Of a DNA stretch of 64,000 bases, positions 36,201 to 49,060 are shown piece by piece. The DNA comes from Spisula solida (taxonomy: Eukaryota > Mollusca > Bivalvia > Venerida > Mactridae): contig OX365948.1 in assembly GCA_947247005.1 (NCBI GenBank), forward strand, positions 33,174,601-33,238,600, given 5' to 3'. The number at the start of each line of letters is the position of its first letter. The stretch's first letter is position 1. The notes beneath the pieces are model-generated. The model saw only the letters and a list, made by a program, of their open reading frames with translations. It ran no database searches and had not been told where the DNA came from. A program made the translations under genes and the position numbers.

Positions 36201-37385
36201 ATATTTCACAATATTTGAAATGCAACATTATGTTTAATATATTATAAAAGTTCCATCAGTCTATCCTATTCAATTTGCAAAATATTCACTAGGAAGAGGT
36301 GTTGACCCTTATCAAATTTTGAGTATTATAGTACGGTCAAATATAATGTGCTTAATAAATGAGTTACTCTGAAAACGATTAAACGAAAATTATCACGTTT
36401 CAAGATAAATTTTAAATCTGACATTCGTAGAGCGGAACCATCGTCACTATGTACATTTTGTATTTAATGAATGCAGGTTATCACTGTAAAATCTCGTTTA
36501 GAACCATGTCAAGAATGAGTTGATCGACTGTACTGATGAGGGCACAGTGCAATTCCCTTTAGATATGCATATGTTTAATAGCATTGTTTTAATCTTAATA
36601 GAACACAATCGTATCGAGCGATCAGAAAGCTTATTTGAAATATTAATGATATTTTTAAAACCAAATATAAACAACAGCGGAGTATTGCTATTGTTTAGAT
36701 GAACTGTGTTCAGTCGTATGTTCGTATTGTGACCTACCGCTTTTAAAGATACTGATGTTATTATAGCCGTAGTTAGCTTTCGTAAAACGTTGGTATGTCT
36801 TTAAACTGGCGGAGTTCCCTAAATATACTAAGAACCCTACCAAGGGCGATGTTCCATAAACTAATGTTGTCGTTAATAGACATTCTTCAGACCAGGGTTT
36901 TACGTGGTTGAACAAACAACAAGCTGTACAATGACAATGAATAATGTGTTTTTAAAAAAAAATTGTTATGCCCATTACAAAATACTCATCCATTAGCCAT
37001 AGATATATCAGCAGTTTCTTAACCTTGGGTACAGCGACTCGCCGCACACAACCAACGGTGTCGGTACAAAAAAGGTTTAAAAACTATTCGAACGTCACAT
37101 TGCTCCAATAAATCGCTCAAGCCTCTATACATATTGAACATAATCACCATTTATTCAGTATATAGCGTGAAAGATTGTTTATTCGTATAAAAACATTTCA
37201 GTTGTAATAAAATATTAAAAAAAACGTTAAGTGATTTTTCGTTCATTGTCATTCTAAAGACGGCTTCTGTGTATGACGTCGCTTAAGCTAGTGGCGTTAA
37301 AATTGATGATCGCTCAATTCGCCAGCTGGGCCTCTGCTTGATATGCTAGGGTATATTTCATTTCACAAAACGTTTTGTACTAACG

Positions 37386-38043
37386 ATAGTATGTGTACTT
37401 CTGGTAAACTTCTCTCCCGATGCCTGTTTCATCTTTTTAAATGTTTGTTTAAATAGGCTGAGAGCTTTTACCTAGTTTGTAATAGAACTGTATACTTTCG
37501 AGCTGTGATTTTTTGCCTTAATGTGACGTGTTTTTCACGTCGATACTGTTAGTTTTCACGTCATGAATCTATCAAAATCGAAAATGTTCGAATTAAGATA
37601 TAGAAACCACTGCTTCTCGTTTTTCTATTTCAGAGTATATTTGTGAAATTAGTTACCAAAGTTATTTCAACATAATTCATGAGAAAATTTAAAGCTAAGA
37701 TATAGTGCTACGAATAGAGGTAAATTATTTAAGACTGAATCAATATTTCTTATTTTTCAGATGTGTCTAAATCTAATTTTGTACATACAATAATTATACG
37801 AGTTAACGTAGCAGGTTTCCTGGAGACTTGCTCATATATAACCACAAAACAGGAACTTATACCGCATAGAAATATCATAGGTTCAATTTATGTTCTAGAA
37901 ACCTCTAATGAAACTTTCATAAAAACATTTTATTTGCAAGACGTAATGTACAGAATCGGGAAGTAGAACATGTTAATATAATTTTCTCGCAGTTGGGTTC
38001 AGTAAATGTGTCAAAAGTACGACGTTTGGTACTGGGTATCAAT
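37386..38043. mobile_element. 658-bp insertion in copy B, TAACG flanks
   Basis: Relative to copy A (junction at about 4950), copy B gains this segment. TAACG is present on both sides (37381-37385 and 38044-38048), which looks like a 5-bp target duplication. No clear terminal inverted repeat is seen. Its centre contains a partial M1 MITE (about 37560-37833), so the insertion is composite, or the MITE end defines part of it. Confidence 0.6.
37560..37833. mobile_element. MITE family M1, partial
   Basis: The right terminus GCAGGTTTCCTGGAGACTTG-CTC matches the family end with small changes. Upstream, TTCATGAGAAAATTTAAAGC-TAAGATATAG matches the interior of 31143-31734. The left TIR is missing or eroded. 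Confidence 0.65.
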
Positions 38044-38066
38044 TAACGTGTATTATTTATTATCAT

Positions 38067-38158
38067 GGTACCGCACTTGACACTCGGCGAACGTGGAAAC
38101 CTCACATAAAAACGTGTTCAAAAAGCTTGCCATTCTGAAGAAACTTACTGGGAAGTTA
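38067..38158 (+). pseudogene. Reverse transcriptase fragment, duplicate
   Basis: Duplicate of 4971-5066 in segmental copy B. It reads L-D-T-R-R-T-W-K-P-H-I-K before the frame breaks. It is a relic only. Confidence 0.45.
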
Positions 38159-38359
38159 TCAATGCAAATATCCCACGGCAAGTCTACACATGCACCGTAC
38201 GACCCCAAACAGAATATGCTTCAATCAACTGCATCCCGAGTAAGCAAAGTCAACATTCAGGCCTATGACTTATCATTGGAAGGCACTTCAGTAAAGGAAA
38301 TGGACAATACAGCTAACATTGAGCCACTTGAGACAAGACATGAGCACAAAAATATAATA

Positions 38360-38650
38360 GAAAGTTGGTCAGGGAAGGCAGCACCTCACATAACAAGCCG
38401 ATCAAAGAAAACATAAAACACAGAAGGCGCGATGCCCTACAATATACGAACGAGAAAATTATCCGTCCAAGTCCCAGTTGTCAAAAAGCTGAAATACATA
38501 GTTTTGGCTGTCTGAAGTCCGTAACAGCAGTATCAAAAGCTCAATGCCTTGGCTACAGCTGAATTACCTAGTTTTGACAATAACAAAGCTGAAAGCCCCA
38601 GCTGAATGACCTAGTTTCAACACGTTTAATGCCTTAGCTGATTGGCCAAG
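38360..38650 (+). repeat. Leucine-repeat minisatellite module, copy B
   Basis: Duplicate of 5270-5650, with the same GGAAGGCAGCAC lead and degenerate CTGAATGACCTAGTTTCAAC-type repeats. It also has stops and shifts. Confidence 0.6.
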
Positions 38651-38920
38651 TCTCAACAAGCGGAGCGCGCAATAGCTGAACGACCCAGCTCCAACAAGCT
38701 AAATGACTCCAGCCGAATGTCACTTGTGCAGACTGAGAAGGCTAACAGACTACCATTTCACCTACTCCGCAGAAAGCCCCAAAGCAAAAACAAGAACAGA
38801 CTGAAACGAAGTGTCAACCACATTATCAAGGACCTACAAAGAGGGACAAATGCAGCTCCTGGTATAGAGACCGAAATACTAGTACCTGTCACATTGGTTC
38901 CAAGACAAAATGCTCATTAA
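38642..38920 (+). pseudogene. Duplicated 92-codon open frame, copy B
   Basis: Paralogue of 5627-5905 and of equal length. The Lys/Arg-rich middle is kept, but most nucleotide changes between the two copies alter the protein, suggesting no selection. No domain was recognised. Confidence 0.45.
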
Positions 38921-39475
38921 ATCACACTTTCAGTACATTGAATAGAAGGAAAGGGACAACAACATCCGCAATACAGAAATCGCTTACACTAGAGTGGATC
39001 CATGAACGACACCCAGCTCATTCCTGGATACAAACCTTCACTGATGAATTAGCAGAAAATACAGTTCGGATTTTAAGGAGTGAAGTCTGTTACAGGAGAA
39101 GACATCAAATTTTCAGACAGCTCCACTGTTTCACAGTCTCTCATTAGGCAAGAAATGCTTTGTCGATAAGTCGTCCACTGTAATTTTCATTTCCAACCGT
39201 GGCCCATTTAGTATTGTGCTGGGTGTTTGCATTTTCCCTGTTGACTTGCAATCATCCACAATCAATCGCCTGGATTCAAGATGATTTGCTGTGATGGAAT
39301 TTGTAACCTGTGCCGAAACATCAAAATTGCTCTGACGGAACTCAACCCCGTGTAACGCTCTGGCGGAACTCAAACGCGACATATTTTGTTTGTAGGATAT
39401 TCACGATAGTATTCCCGATACTACCTTCTCAGTTCCTTCGGAGAATCGTACTATTTTCACATGACTCCTACGGAA

Positions 39476-39555
39476 CTGAAAACCGATGTAACACTCTGAC
39501 GGAACTCAGGATACAGACCATTTTAGTTCCGTCAGAGCGTTACATCGGTTTTCAG
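39476..39555. repeat. Perfect-core hairpin, copy B
   Basis: Duplicate of the 6442-6521 hairpin. CTGAAAACCGATGTAACACT with GACGGAACT is mirrored by AGTTCCGTC and AGCGTTACATCGGTTTTCAG. Confidence 0.75.
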
Positions 39556-41500
39556 TTGCGTCAGAGCCATATAGATACAGTACAATCTCAAACGGAACTG
39601 AGAGCGGTATGTCGGGATTACTAGCTGGATTTGTTTTAGCTTAATCATAATCACTGATCAAACCAGATACGCGCTTTCTTCAAGACATCTACTCTTCATA
39701 TGATGGGATAGACACATTACATTGTGATGCCGGTTTTACTTCTTTGATTGTATTCCTTGTGCAAAACAAAAAGAAACGCACGAGCACTCAATGCAGCAAA
39801 ACAATGAGTTACAGATCAAAACTACACAATTTAAAAGTTTGTTTTGGTTATTTGGTTAGTGAAGACATGAATGTGACTTGAACAATCATAAACCGACAGA
39901 TAATTCGTAACAGCGTTGAGGACGAATGACAAATAATGTGGAATCGATATTCTTCAGTATCTTCTTTTTTCATTTGTCGTTAAACAGAAGTAGCAAACAC
40001 AATTATAGACTGATGACACTAGCAAATACGCTAACAACGGATGTGATATAAATACACACTAATGCACCTTTCAATACGTTAAGTGTGTGTAAATGTGTGC
40101 ACTTTAGATGAATGATTGAGCCTTCTGAAACGTTACGTGATGAAGAGGTCTCCATTAGAAAAATCAACTGATACGCTGAGCGGCTTTGAAAGCGCAATAT
40201 TTATACTTCAATAGCTGATATGTATGCATATATGTATTCACCCATAGCTTTCAATTAGTAATATCAACTAATACATTAAGTAGAAGATAGCATGGCCTCT
40301 CCAAAGTGTTTGCAATGTATAAACGGAGTTTTAAATGTCGATATAAAATTATCATTTATGAGTAGCTCAATGAGTATATTATTGCACAATCACGCATTCT
40401 ACGTGAACGATAAATACTAAATTCAAGTGTTTTAAATTTAAATTTCAAATACTTATAATGCTTGGAATTACGCAATGAAACATACTTCCAATGTCCACCA
40501 TTTCCAATATAATGTTATTCATTCTTATTATGTCAATGATTATCGTGAAAATCTCCCAAAGATATGTACATATAAACTAAAATTGACTTTGACTTGACAT
40601 GTATAAATTTAATTTATTTCAACTAAAATATAGTCGCCTTTCATCAGTTTAATAACTTCCTCTTAGTGAAATACAAAGCTTTTGATTAAATGTATCATTT
40701 TTGGTACCATTGTTTTGAGCAGTTTTCATGGAAGACAACACTACTGGTATATATCAAAGTTGCACTTCAGATTCATTTATTTAATTAATGTCAAATCTAA
40801 CATGTTGTAATTGACATTTAATTGTGTTAGAGTGTGCAACGTCACATTAAGACAATCCATTTTTGATACGATTGAAATAACCTATAGGTAAACAAACAAA
40901 TGCAGTTCATTGTGCTCTTCGATCCATTAGCCTTTCTTCAAGACACACCTACGCGTATTGTAATGTACACGTTATAAATAAACTATCAGTACGATTATGG
41001 AAAAGGGAAGTGCTATGTGTTGACGTAACTGTAGATGACTTAGAATGTATTCTGCTGTGAGATATAATAGTATTATTGTTACTGTAGCCATAAATCAAAG
41101 ACAATAGCAGCTGATGCAATAAGCTAGGCTCAAGTTATTGCTTACATTATGAAATTGATAATGTAATAGGTTTACTATATAAACAGTAGACACAATGTCA
41201 TTGAATTCACTAAGAAATTACTTCTATAAAGTTAATGTCGTGGAAACTAGTGTCTATTTCAGCGGTTAAGTGGAAATAGAACATAATACAGTAGTAACAT
41301 TTTGAAGTATTACTGATAGGATGAAAACCTATTTTGTATTATTTTCCTTGCGTGATGCTTAAAATTTTATATTAGATGCACTACTGCAATATATCTACTC
41401 CGGATTTCAATGTAATCTGATTTTTCCACACTAATCCAGTGACAACATTTACAGTTATCCAATCAGAAAATATTTATTTATGAATCATTGAAATGAGATA

Positions 41501-43226
41501 TTAGTATACTTATTTCAATCACAGTAGCCTAAGCAAAGGATTAAATGTACCTCTAGTCCCGTCATTTTAACTGAAAATTGTAATTTGTAAAACACCATTG
41601 TCGCCAGGGTACACAGGGAATTTGCCCTTGAAAACATTTTAGACAAATTTGATTATTCTTGTCCTGGAAACAAATGACCTGGTTAAAATACTTGGTACAA
41701 ATACTCCTTATGAAACCGTCTACCTGCTTTCATAAATTAATTCTGATTCAACAAAAACATGAAAGTGGTGTAATGGGACGTGTTTTCCCTACCTCCATGT
41801 ACTTATATAGAGAATGAGCAAAACAACATTCTCAGTAACCACTGGTCCAATTTCAAATTACATTCACACATATGTCCATTGGATGTCACTTTAAAGAATT
41901 CCTTTACATGAGTTCAATTCTAAGAGAGTATGGCCGCTAGGTGATGAAATTCACTTTTCCTATATAGTAAAAAATGTTTAATTTGAATTATTTCTACTCA
42001 GAATCTGAATGTCTAATAGCAAGGAAGTTTCACAGAAATATTCTGCGAGTTATTCATAAACTATTAAGTGGAATAAAATAACAATTGCCAGTAGAAGTTA
42101 TGTTATATTCATCTTAAAAAACAAATGTCCCGACAACACTTGACAATTCAGTATTCAAGCATTATTTCGAAAATACTGTGAATTTCTTTTAGGATTAATT
42201 CTACATGCTTTAGTTGAACTTGATGATATTGCAAGCATAAACAAATTATTTGAGATCAAAAGCTTATATGACTCGCCTACTTCGTTGGTCCGTGCAATTT
42301 GTTCGAGCTATTTCCATGTAACCATTGGTGAAAATTGAATTATAGTCTGGTTCACGACATTCTTACAAAATGCTTCCTTTAATTTGAATTCGTAAGCCAG
42401 ACTGATCGGTCATTGATACTTGGTCACGTAATCCTCCAAAGTCAAATCACTTTATGCATTCCAACAAAGACCTTAATTAACGTTATTTTTATGTCTTTGC
42501 TTCCAATTAACCCGCGACCTCTATGTCGCAGGTAATAAATGTATGTTAATGTACATGGTAGTACATGATGTTTTTTTGTACATTAAAAAGTTGAACATAA
42601 CAATAGACTGACGTTTTGCATAATTCCATGTTTAGCCAGCGATTAGCGATGAATTCACTATGGTTACCCACATGTCAAGTGTATTACAATCACATGTAAA
42701 TCAATCTTTCTTTTTCTGGTTCACTGTTATGACCTTATTTACATAATGATGTGTGCTAATGTTTCCGATTGCGTACGTAGCTAATGTACATTAGTAGTTT
42801 ATCGACATTTAGTTATCGTGTTTACCCATGATTTTGTCGTTGTTGTATTTGTAATAGGCATAACAAAACGTAAATAATCAAATACAGTCACGGAAACAAC
42901 AAATACATCTACTAGTACTAAGAATATAAGAAAGCGATGACATATTAGAAAATGATCTAGTTGTGTCATCGAGCTAGGTATTGAACTGAAATGAGTTTGC
43001 AGAGAATAACTTTAGTTAGAAATAAGGTATTGTAATGTTTGTGTGAATAAACTACACGGGATTGAAAGTGGGACTGGTGGGATCAGGGTCACCATTCCTA
43101 ATTAGAAATTCAGTTTCCACTTAATAACTTTTGATAGGATCAGATACTGTTCTATAACTATATAATTATGTAAACTCTCTAATAGGAATAAGACGTAGTG
43201 TTGAAATCGCTGTAAAAGTAGTAAAA
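41501..43226. other. No gene recognised
   Basis: Spacer between the segmental duplication and the tandem duplication. No recognisable coding sequence or mobile element was seen. Confidence 0.45.
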
Positions 43227-44271
43227 TTTAAAAAGCATGTATCAGTTGAGCCTGGTTGTACGACAGAAATCAAGTAGAACCCCACGAACGACTCTGTCTT
43301 TTATGCAGTTCTGGTGATAATTATAGAGGACGAGTATCACTTCTTCCTTATATGTTATGCGTATATTAAACCCGCGTGAAATACATCAAACGATAATACC
43401 GATAATGCCCTAGTATGTTCAAATTCATCGAACTAGTATTAAAAAAATAGGTTTCAGCAGTTGGATAATAAATAAATATTAGCAAATTGAAACTTGCTAA
43501 ATATTAAACTGAAATACGTTCTTGTATACATAATCAATATAATTATCAGAATGAATTTGGTGGTCCGCTGGTGTCGAACGCGGCATGTATTTGGCGTAAC
43601 CAAAAATGTTCACATGATGTAATAAAAGAGAGAACAGTTGATTCCTTATTCAACAATGGCTTTCTTGTGCGTACACTGTCGGAAATGTTAATGACATTCA
43701 GTAAAACGAGTTTAGAGTCCCGATTTCTTCCGATACCACCCGATTCATCACAATTCCTTCCAAACTGTCTCTTTACTTCCCCGAAGCCTCACCCAGACCA
43801 CAAGGAACCTGTTCCCGGTGTCCTAATAGCTCATTCATTTCAATTAGAAGTATATCATCGAGGCAAAAAAATGCTCAGTGGGACATAGGCTTCACAAATT
43901 ATCTGATTAACATGCATGTAGCTTAGCCTTTAAGATATTATCTTGTTTCTCGTATTATTCTCCGCACGTTTTTCGAGATTACAGTTTATTGCTTGTTCAA
44001 GCTAAAAATAGAAGTGTGTTTGTTTGCTCCGTAATATTTGTATCGTGTCATAAAATAATCTAGCGCTGGTAGATGTCGTAACCAGAGGCTCGATAAAAAC
44101 TTTCCTGCACTTAATTGTTCCAGAAATAGTAATATCGGGAGATTGTCAGGTGCTGTAGTGCGTTAAGTGTCTCTGCTGAATGATCTCCTTGTCTGATTTA
44201 TTTTTTTGTCTGTTTGTTAGCCCATACATGTGTAACAATCTTACGAAAAAACGTTTGTATGGTACGTAAAT

Positions 44272-45160
44272 GTGGGCCCACACTATGAACGTTTGTACCA
44301 GCGTTGGTGAGCGTTCAAAAGTCAAAATAATTAGCCCAAACGTCGCGAGGAGGAACATTTCCGTTAACATACCAAGCGTTGTATCTAACGCACGTAACCT
44401 CTGCGAACGATTTCTATCGCTTAACTGCGTTTGATAATGGTTAGTAGCGTTTGACAACGTTTGTTTTCGTTGTAGTTTTTTTATAAGCATGTGTAAACGT
44501 TTGCCAGCGTTTGTTAACGTATGCGCAGCGGTCTTTAATTTAGTCCGAGGTTCACAAACGAGTTGCTTAACACCAGGGTCTGTTGATTGAAGCTATCCTA
44601 AGTTACACAAACGGTATAGAAAGTCTTCGGTAACGATTTGCGTTGCTTTCGCGTACATTGCGTCTGACACCCGTCGGTCTACGTCGGAGAAACGTTAATT
44701 TGTCCTAGAGAAAGTTCGCATTCGCCATTCCTTGCGCTACAATCGCGTTTATTGCGTCGGATACCCGTTGGCCGTCGTGGGAGAAACGTTAATTTGTGCT
44801 GGAGAAAAGTTCGCATACGCCAGTCCTTGTGTTACTATCGCGTTCATTGCGTCGGATACCTGTTGGCATCCCATAGATAAATTAAACTAAATTCATCGAC
44901 ACCACCAGCGTTTCAGCAGACGTTTGCTTACGGAGTTTAACAAAAGCAAATTTTGATTAACTTCATTCAGCATTCAGAAACGTTTACAAACATAGCACAA
45001 CTTCAATCAGCCTTAACATCCAAACGTTGACGAAGTAAAACTTTTCAACGAACACTGCGTTCTTCAGCGTTCACTGGCGATCATCAACTTTTCAAAAGGT
45101 TAAGTAAATTTTACTAGTGGAGCTGAACGTTTGCCAAAACACGCCGTATTGTGAACCCAC
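44272..45160. mobile_element. Putative 889-bp TIR element rich in AACGTTTG words, unit 1
   Basis: The ends GTGGGCCCACACTA and, inverted, GTGGGTTCACAATA form short imperfect terminal repeats. Between them, AACGTTTG, AGCGTTTG and GCGTC-type words recur many times, and the composition is richer in CG than the flanks. No transposase is present. The minus-strand frame 44146-44490 overlaps its left end and is probably fortuitous. The target duplication is not clear. Confidence 0.5.
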
Positions 45161-46174
45161 CTTAATCAACGAAACGGCAAGTCATAATAAAGGCTTTTAA
45201 AAGTCATGTGAATTATTTTATACATAAGGTACAAGTTTGGTACAAAATTTCCGTAATATTGCTTTACGTACAATAAAAGATAATACAATAAAAGATTCGC
45301 AGCGATAAATTTGTGGCAAAGTGCTCCACATTATTGACGTCTTAAATGTACTCCATAAATCTTCATACTTAATTAACTTTGCCGATGCCGGACTGTGCGG
45401 CTTACACTCGACGCTCAACGTTTTTCAGCATGTGTGTTTCAGAGAGTATACTGTGTGACATCAATATACATCGTGCGTTAGACAAAATACGTAGTCAATT
45501 TTCCTGATATGTGGAATTATTGAGGCCCTGTTATTGAATGCAGCATGAATTTTTCCTGTTGCATCTTAATATAAACGTCTGGTGGTATGTTCTCCGACAT
45601 CCAGGATCCATGCAACCCGAGCCGGGGTGACCATTATAATAAGCTGGTAACGTGTATTTGACGTGCTTTTACTCTAAGATACATATTGCTATAACTCGTT
45701 TAATCAGGTAAGTCACCTGTTTACATAACATTGTGTATATAAACAATGCAATTTCTCTTAGTAATTTATATATGTAACATAAAATTAAACTGCCTATATG
45801 AAAATATTACTTGGTGCATAAAGTATTGAATTTCACTGCCGTTTTGTACAATTAAAATGTTTTACACAATAGAAATGCTTTGTTTGGATATTGCAGTGTT
45901 TGTATACAAGTGACAGACCTGAATAAACTGATCATACCAATGTTGTGAAAATGTGCCGCACGTAAAAACAGTCGTGAATACTCAAAAGCTCGTGCAAAAC
46001 CGTCCTGCAGAACGAATATTGTTTAAATATGAATGCATCAAAATTGAACAAACACACAAGATACGCGTTGATAAATTTCTTTAAGTCAGTGTTTCGTCTC
46101 AAATGGATATGCAACGCTGCAGTCTTCCAATTTCCATAGCCGTTTTCATAATCCTTCAAATGTATACGCAGTGA

Positions 46175-46637
46175 AGTGAAGCAATACCACTAAGGGCATC
46201 AAAGACGAAATTTGTCAACATATGAAAACGAAAAAGCATTATGAATTATGTAATTAAGTTGCTATATACCGACTTGTCTTATACACATGTCAGTCTAAGG
46301 AAAAAATATAAGCTTTCCACAAAATATAGAATACCTAGCAGCATATGGGCCGATTTTATCAGCATCCTGTGAAAGTTTGGGAATCAAGACGACTTGGAAC
46401 TGTAGTCTGCTCGCATATGCAAATTACTCAAGGTTTTACAGGGTGCTAGAAAAACGGCACAGCTGCTTATAGATTCCCTATAATTCTTTGATAGCATGAT
46501 AGTATGTTTTTATAAGTTTCAAATCGATGAAGAATTAATACTTTTTGTTTTCGAAGCGTATCAAATGTTGACAATAATTGTTTCTCGGATTTGTAACCAT
46601 TAGTGACGTCAGATATATCACGTGGTACTGCTACACT
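46175..46637. mobile_element. MITE family M2, copy 3 (2-bp TSD GA), unit 1
   Basis: Left end AGTGAAGCAATACCACT; right end ACGTGGTACTGCTACACT. GA flanks both sides (46173-46174 and 46638-46639). The interior shares GAAAAACGGCACAGCTGC with copy 2 in inverted orientation. Confidence 0.75.
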
Positions 46638-46889
46638 GATATGTGCGCACCATGGTATAGAGGCAAATTGAGATCTCAATGGCTTTGATATGTTTTTCCG
46701 TATTTATAGAATTCATATAAAGGAACAAGCGACAAGGTCGATCAAATACGGAATGTAGAGAAGCCCTTCTAGTGGCAGCTTCGCGCGAGACGCATTTGCT
46801 ACATGACACCCTGTCATCTCGTTGCGTGTCTATGTTTGTTCCTAGTATTTTTATTGAACCCGCGTGTGATGACCTAGACATACAACAAT

Positions 46890-47190
46890 GTCAGTTGCGT
46901 ATGTTGTACGGGTTGTATCTACCTTATGTATTGATCCTTCTAAACATTTCTTGGCATAATTGTTAATCACCATGAGACGGTGTGCAGTCCTCATAATTCA
47001 GGTCTTTAGCTCCAAGGTCACACTTAGAGGTCAAACGTTCAAAATAACAAGTATAGACCTTGTCCGGGTTGTATCTCTCTATAATCCTTTGACATTTAAA
47101 CACAACCTAACATAATTGCAAAACATCATGGGACGGTGTGCAATGTGGAAGAACCGCAACAAGATCACACTTTCAGGTCAAAGATAAGAA
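46890..47190 (+). repeat. Two degenerate tandem units of about 150 bp, unit 1
   Basis: The segment from GGGTTGTATCT through ACGGTGTGCA to AGGTCAAA occurs at about 46910-47035 and again at about 47066-47190, at roughly 65-70 percent identity. It is non-coding. Confidence 0.6.
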
Positions 47191-47377
47191 CATGTCCTTC
47201 TTGTTTATTTTGTGTTAGAAAATGTGTTTGTGTCTAAATTGTATTTCAACTTTGCTTTCTTGACAACGGTTTCGGCATGTTGCTGTCAGGCATCTATTTA
47301 AACTTGCTTCGTGTATTTACGCATTTTCTATGTACTGTTTATCAAAGCACTTACGCTCGTGTAGCTCTTCTTAGGTC

Positions 47378-47543
47378 TTAATCTTTTGGATCCGAGTCGG
47401 ATCTTAAGGTTGCAACAAGATTTCTCCATCCAGCTCTGTTCTTGGCTTTCGCTTTAATCTCGGCCCCAGGTTAGTCCCAATTCTTTCAGTGCTGTTTTTT
47501 ACTGTTCGGCGCCAGGTGGTCATCGGTATATCTCTAAGTCTCC
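47378..47543 (-). pseudogene. LINE ORF2 C-terminal fragment, unit 1
   Basis: The minus strand reads T-W-R-R-T-V-K-N-S-T-E-R-I-G. After one frameshift it reads G-A-E-I-K-A-K-A-K-N-R-A-G-W-R-N-L-V-A-T-L, ending at a TAA (47378-47380). This is the signature of the extreme C-terminus of a widespread class of animal non-LTR retrotransposon ORF2 proteins (TWRRTV, W-G, then A-x-x-R-x-x-W-R). Only about 50 codons remain. Confidence 0.75.
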
Positions 47544-48008
47544 TTAAATATTGTATACGTCGAAATTGACTAAGATGTTTTTCTCAAATTCTAGCTTAAG
47601 GTTATGCGTAAATACACCCAAACACTGGTGTGATGTGGTGTGAAGTGTCGTAGTTGTGTATTGTAGTTACGTACATTGGTATTCGCGTGGCCTTTTGTGT
47701 TGCGATCGTCGAATGGTTTTACGCTTGGTAATGTTAAGATAGGTGTTTACCCTGCACTTAGTTTCGCCAGTTTTGTATTTCGCTCGAGAATTGTAAAAAA
47801 TCGCGTCGGTACCCACAATTTGACTTTTGCGACCATTTTAGTCAAGATATTAGTATTCTTTATAAAGATTTTGCGTTTAAAGGCGGCGTGCATAAGGCAC
47901 CTTCCCAAAGGAAATTACACTTTCAATGACCAGTAACTGATGAATTAGACATTTCTCAGGGAAAGTTTGCACAACAGTTTCGCAAGTGCACATTAAATGC
48001 TTTGATAT

Positions 48009-48598
48009 GAGCCAGTCTCCAGGAAAACCTGCTATAATGACATTATGTAATTACTATAATTATATAACACGATTTTGATAAAGCTCTAAAATAAGGAAAA
48101 ATACATATCTATTGATTCTATTTTAAGTAATTGACCCATATAGTACTATACCTTAGCTTTAAATTTTCATATAAATTATGTCGAAAACACATACTTCGTT
48201 GCTATGGTGACCAATTTCAGAAAAGTACTCCGATTGAGAAAAACGAGGATTTAGTTGTTTAAAACAGAAGTAGCCTTTCTCTGAATGCCAACAATTTCGA
48301 TTTTGATATATATTTTGAAAAGTGAAACATAATTATAGAATTTGGTAATATTTTGAACTGTTTATGTCAAGAGTTGATCAAATGGTGTAATAATGAAATA
48401 CTTATTTCGGTTACGTCGAATAACGTTTGAATGACGTTTGCGACGTCATACAAAAAGCACCGAATAGGGACTATTACAAAAACAGCTGTAACTTCCTTAA
48501 AACTCAAGATATTAACATAATTTCTTTTGAAATTTGCTATGGAAAATCTTAAAGTCAATATTTTTGTCAAAATAGCAGGTTTTCCTGGAGACTGGCTC
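48009..48598. mobile_element. MITE family M1, unit 1
   Basis: 590 bp with perfect 27-bp terminal inverted repeats starting GAGCCAGTCTCCAGGAAAAC. ATAT flanks both sides (48005-48008 and 48599-48602). It is in opposite orientation to 31143-31734. The 77-codon minus-strand frame that covers its right half is a by-product. Confidence 0.9.
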
Positions 48599-48906
48599 AT
48601 ATACAGTCTCTTATAATTCTTATTAGAATGGCTTTTTGCAATTTGTATTCGTATTGTATATGTATATTATGTCTGTTGTACAGAGATGAAACGTAAAGAC
48701 ATGAATAAATACATGTATAGAGCCTACGCTTATTAATACTTAGTATTCAGAAATGGTAATAAATAAATAATAAATGGGTAGTTAGTCTACTGCACTGGGG
48801 TTATATTACAGCCGTTTAACAAGCGTGTGAATCCAGAAAGGGGTTTATTAACAAAATTAAATACACATATTGGAATATTTAAATTATAAACAGTCAATAT
48901 ATCTAT

Positions 48907-49060
48907 TCATAGTGTAGAATAACATGGAACACAGGCAGAAGATTCTATTTGTAACTGAGCGGTTTCTTGATCCGTAGTTTCTTTACCTAAGGAGAAACTA
49001 TCATCTGCAGATTTGGTGTTACTTATAATAGCAAATGTTAACATTTCAATACTTTGCCTA
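48907..49060 (-). pseudogene. Orphan 3' fragment of the receptor terminal exon
   Basis: Encodes the last 50 or so codons of the receptor tail, from Q-S-I-E-M-L-T-F-A-I-I through C-Y-S-T-L and the TGA. It is identical to 54741-54894 as far as I can see. Upstream (towards 49061) the frame enters unrelated sequence of the next unit, so this copy has no exon start, acceptor or receptor core. It also retains the downstream AATAAA (48844-48849). Confidence 0.9.

Larger units (their letters stand above)
30310..41500. repeat. Segmental duplication, copy B
   Basis: Partner of 1-8410 in direct orientation, about 30-33 kb away. It is about 2.8 kb longer, mainly because of insertions: a 592-bp MITE at 31143-31734, a rearranged and expanded interval at about 32490-34515 that includes a 1285-bp TIR element, extra sequence at 35100-35440, and a 658-bp insertion at 37386-38043. 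Part of the 33940-34030 segment corresponds to copy A 2161-2290, so the order is locally changed. The left limit is unknown because copy A leaves the window. Confidence 0.9.
43227..49060 (+). repeat. 5834-bp tandem duplication, unit 1
   Basis: Identical in length and nearly identical in sequence to 49061-54894. The offset is constant at 5834, so there are no net indels. Differences seen by eye are few: near 44205 (T versus G), near 44974 (A versus G) and near 46349 (G versus A). At the inter-unit junction the receptor exon sequence (CTTTGCCTA) runs directly into TTTAAAAAGCATG. A 2-bp AT is shared between the left flank/unit start and the unit end/right flank. Confidence 0.95.

Noticed and set aside
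43571..43888. 105-codon frame, identical in both tandem units (also 49405-49722)
   Set aside because: It opens with GTG rather than ATG and has no motif; identity between units only reflects the young duplication.
44146..44490. 114-codon minus-strand frame (also 49980-50324)
   Set aside because: It overlaps the AACGTTTG-rich repeat element and owes its length to repeat composition.
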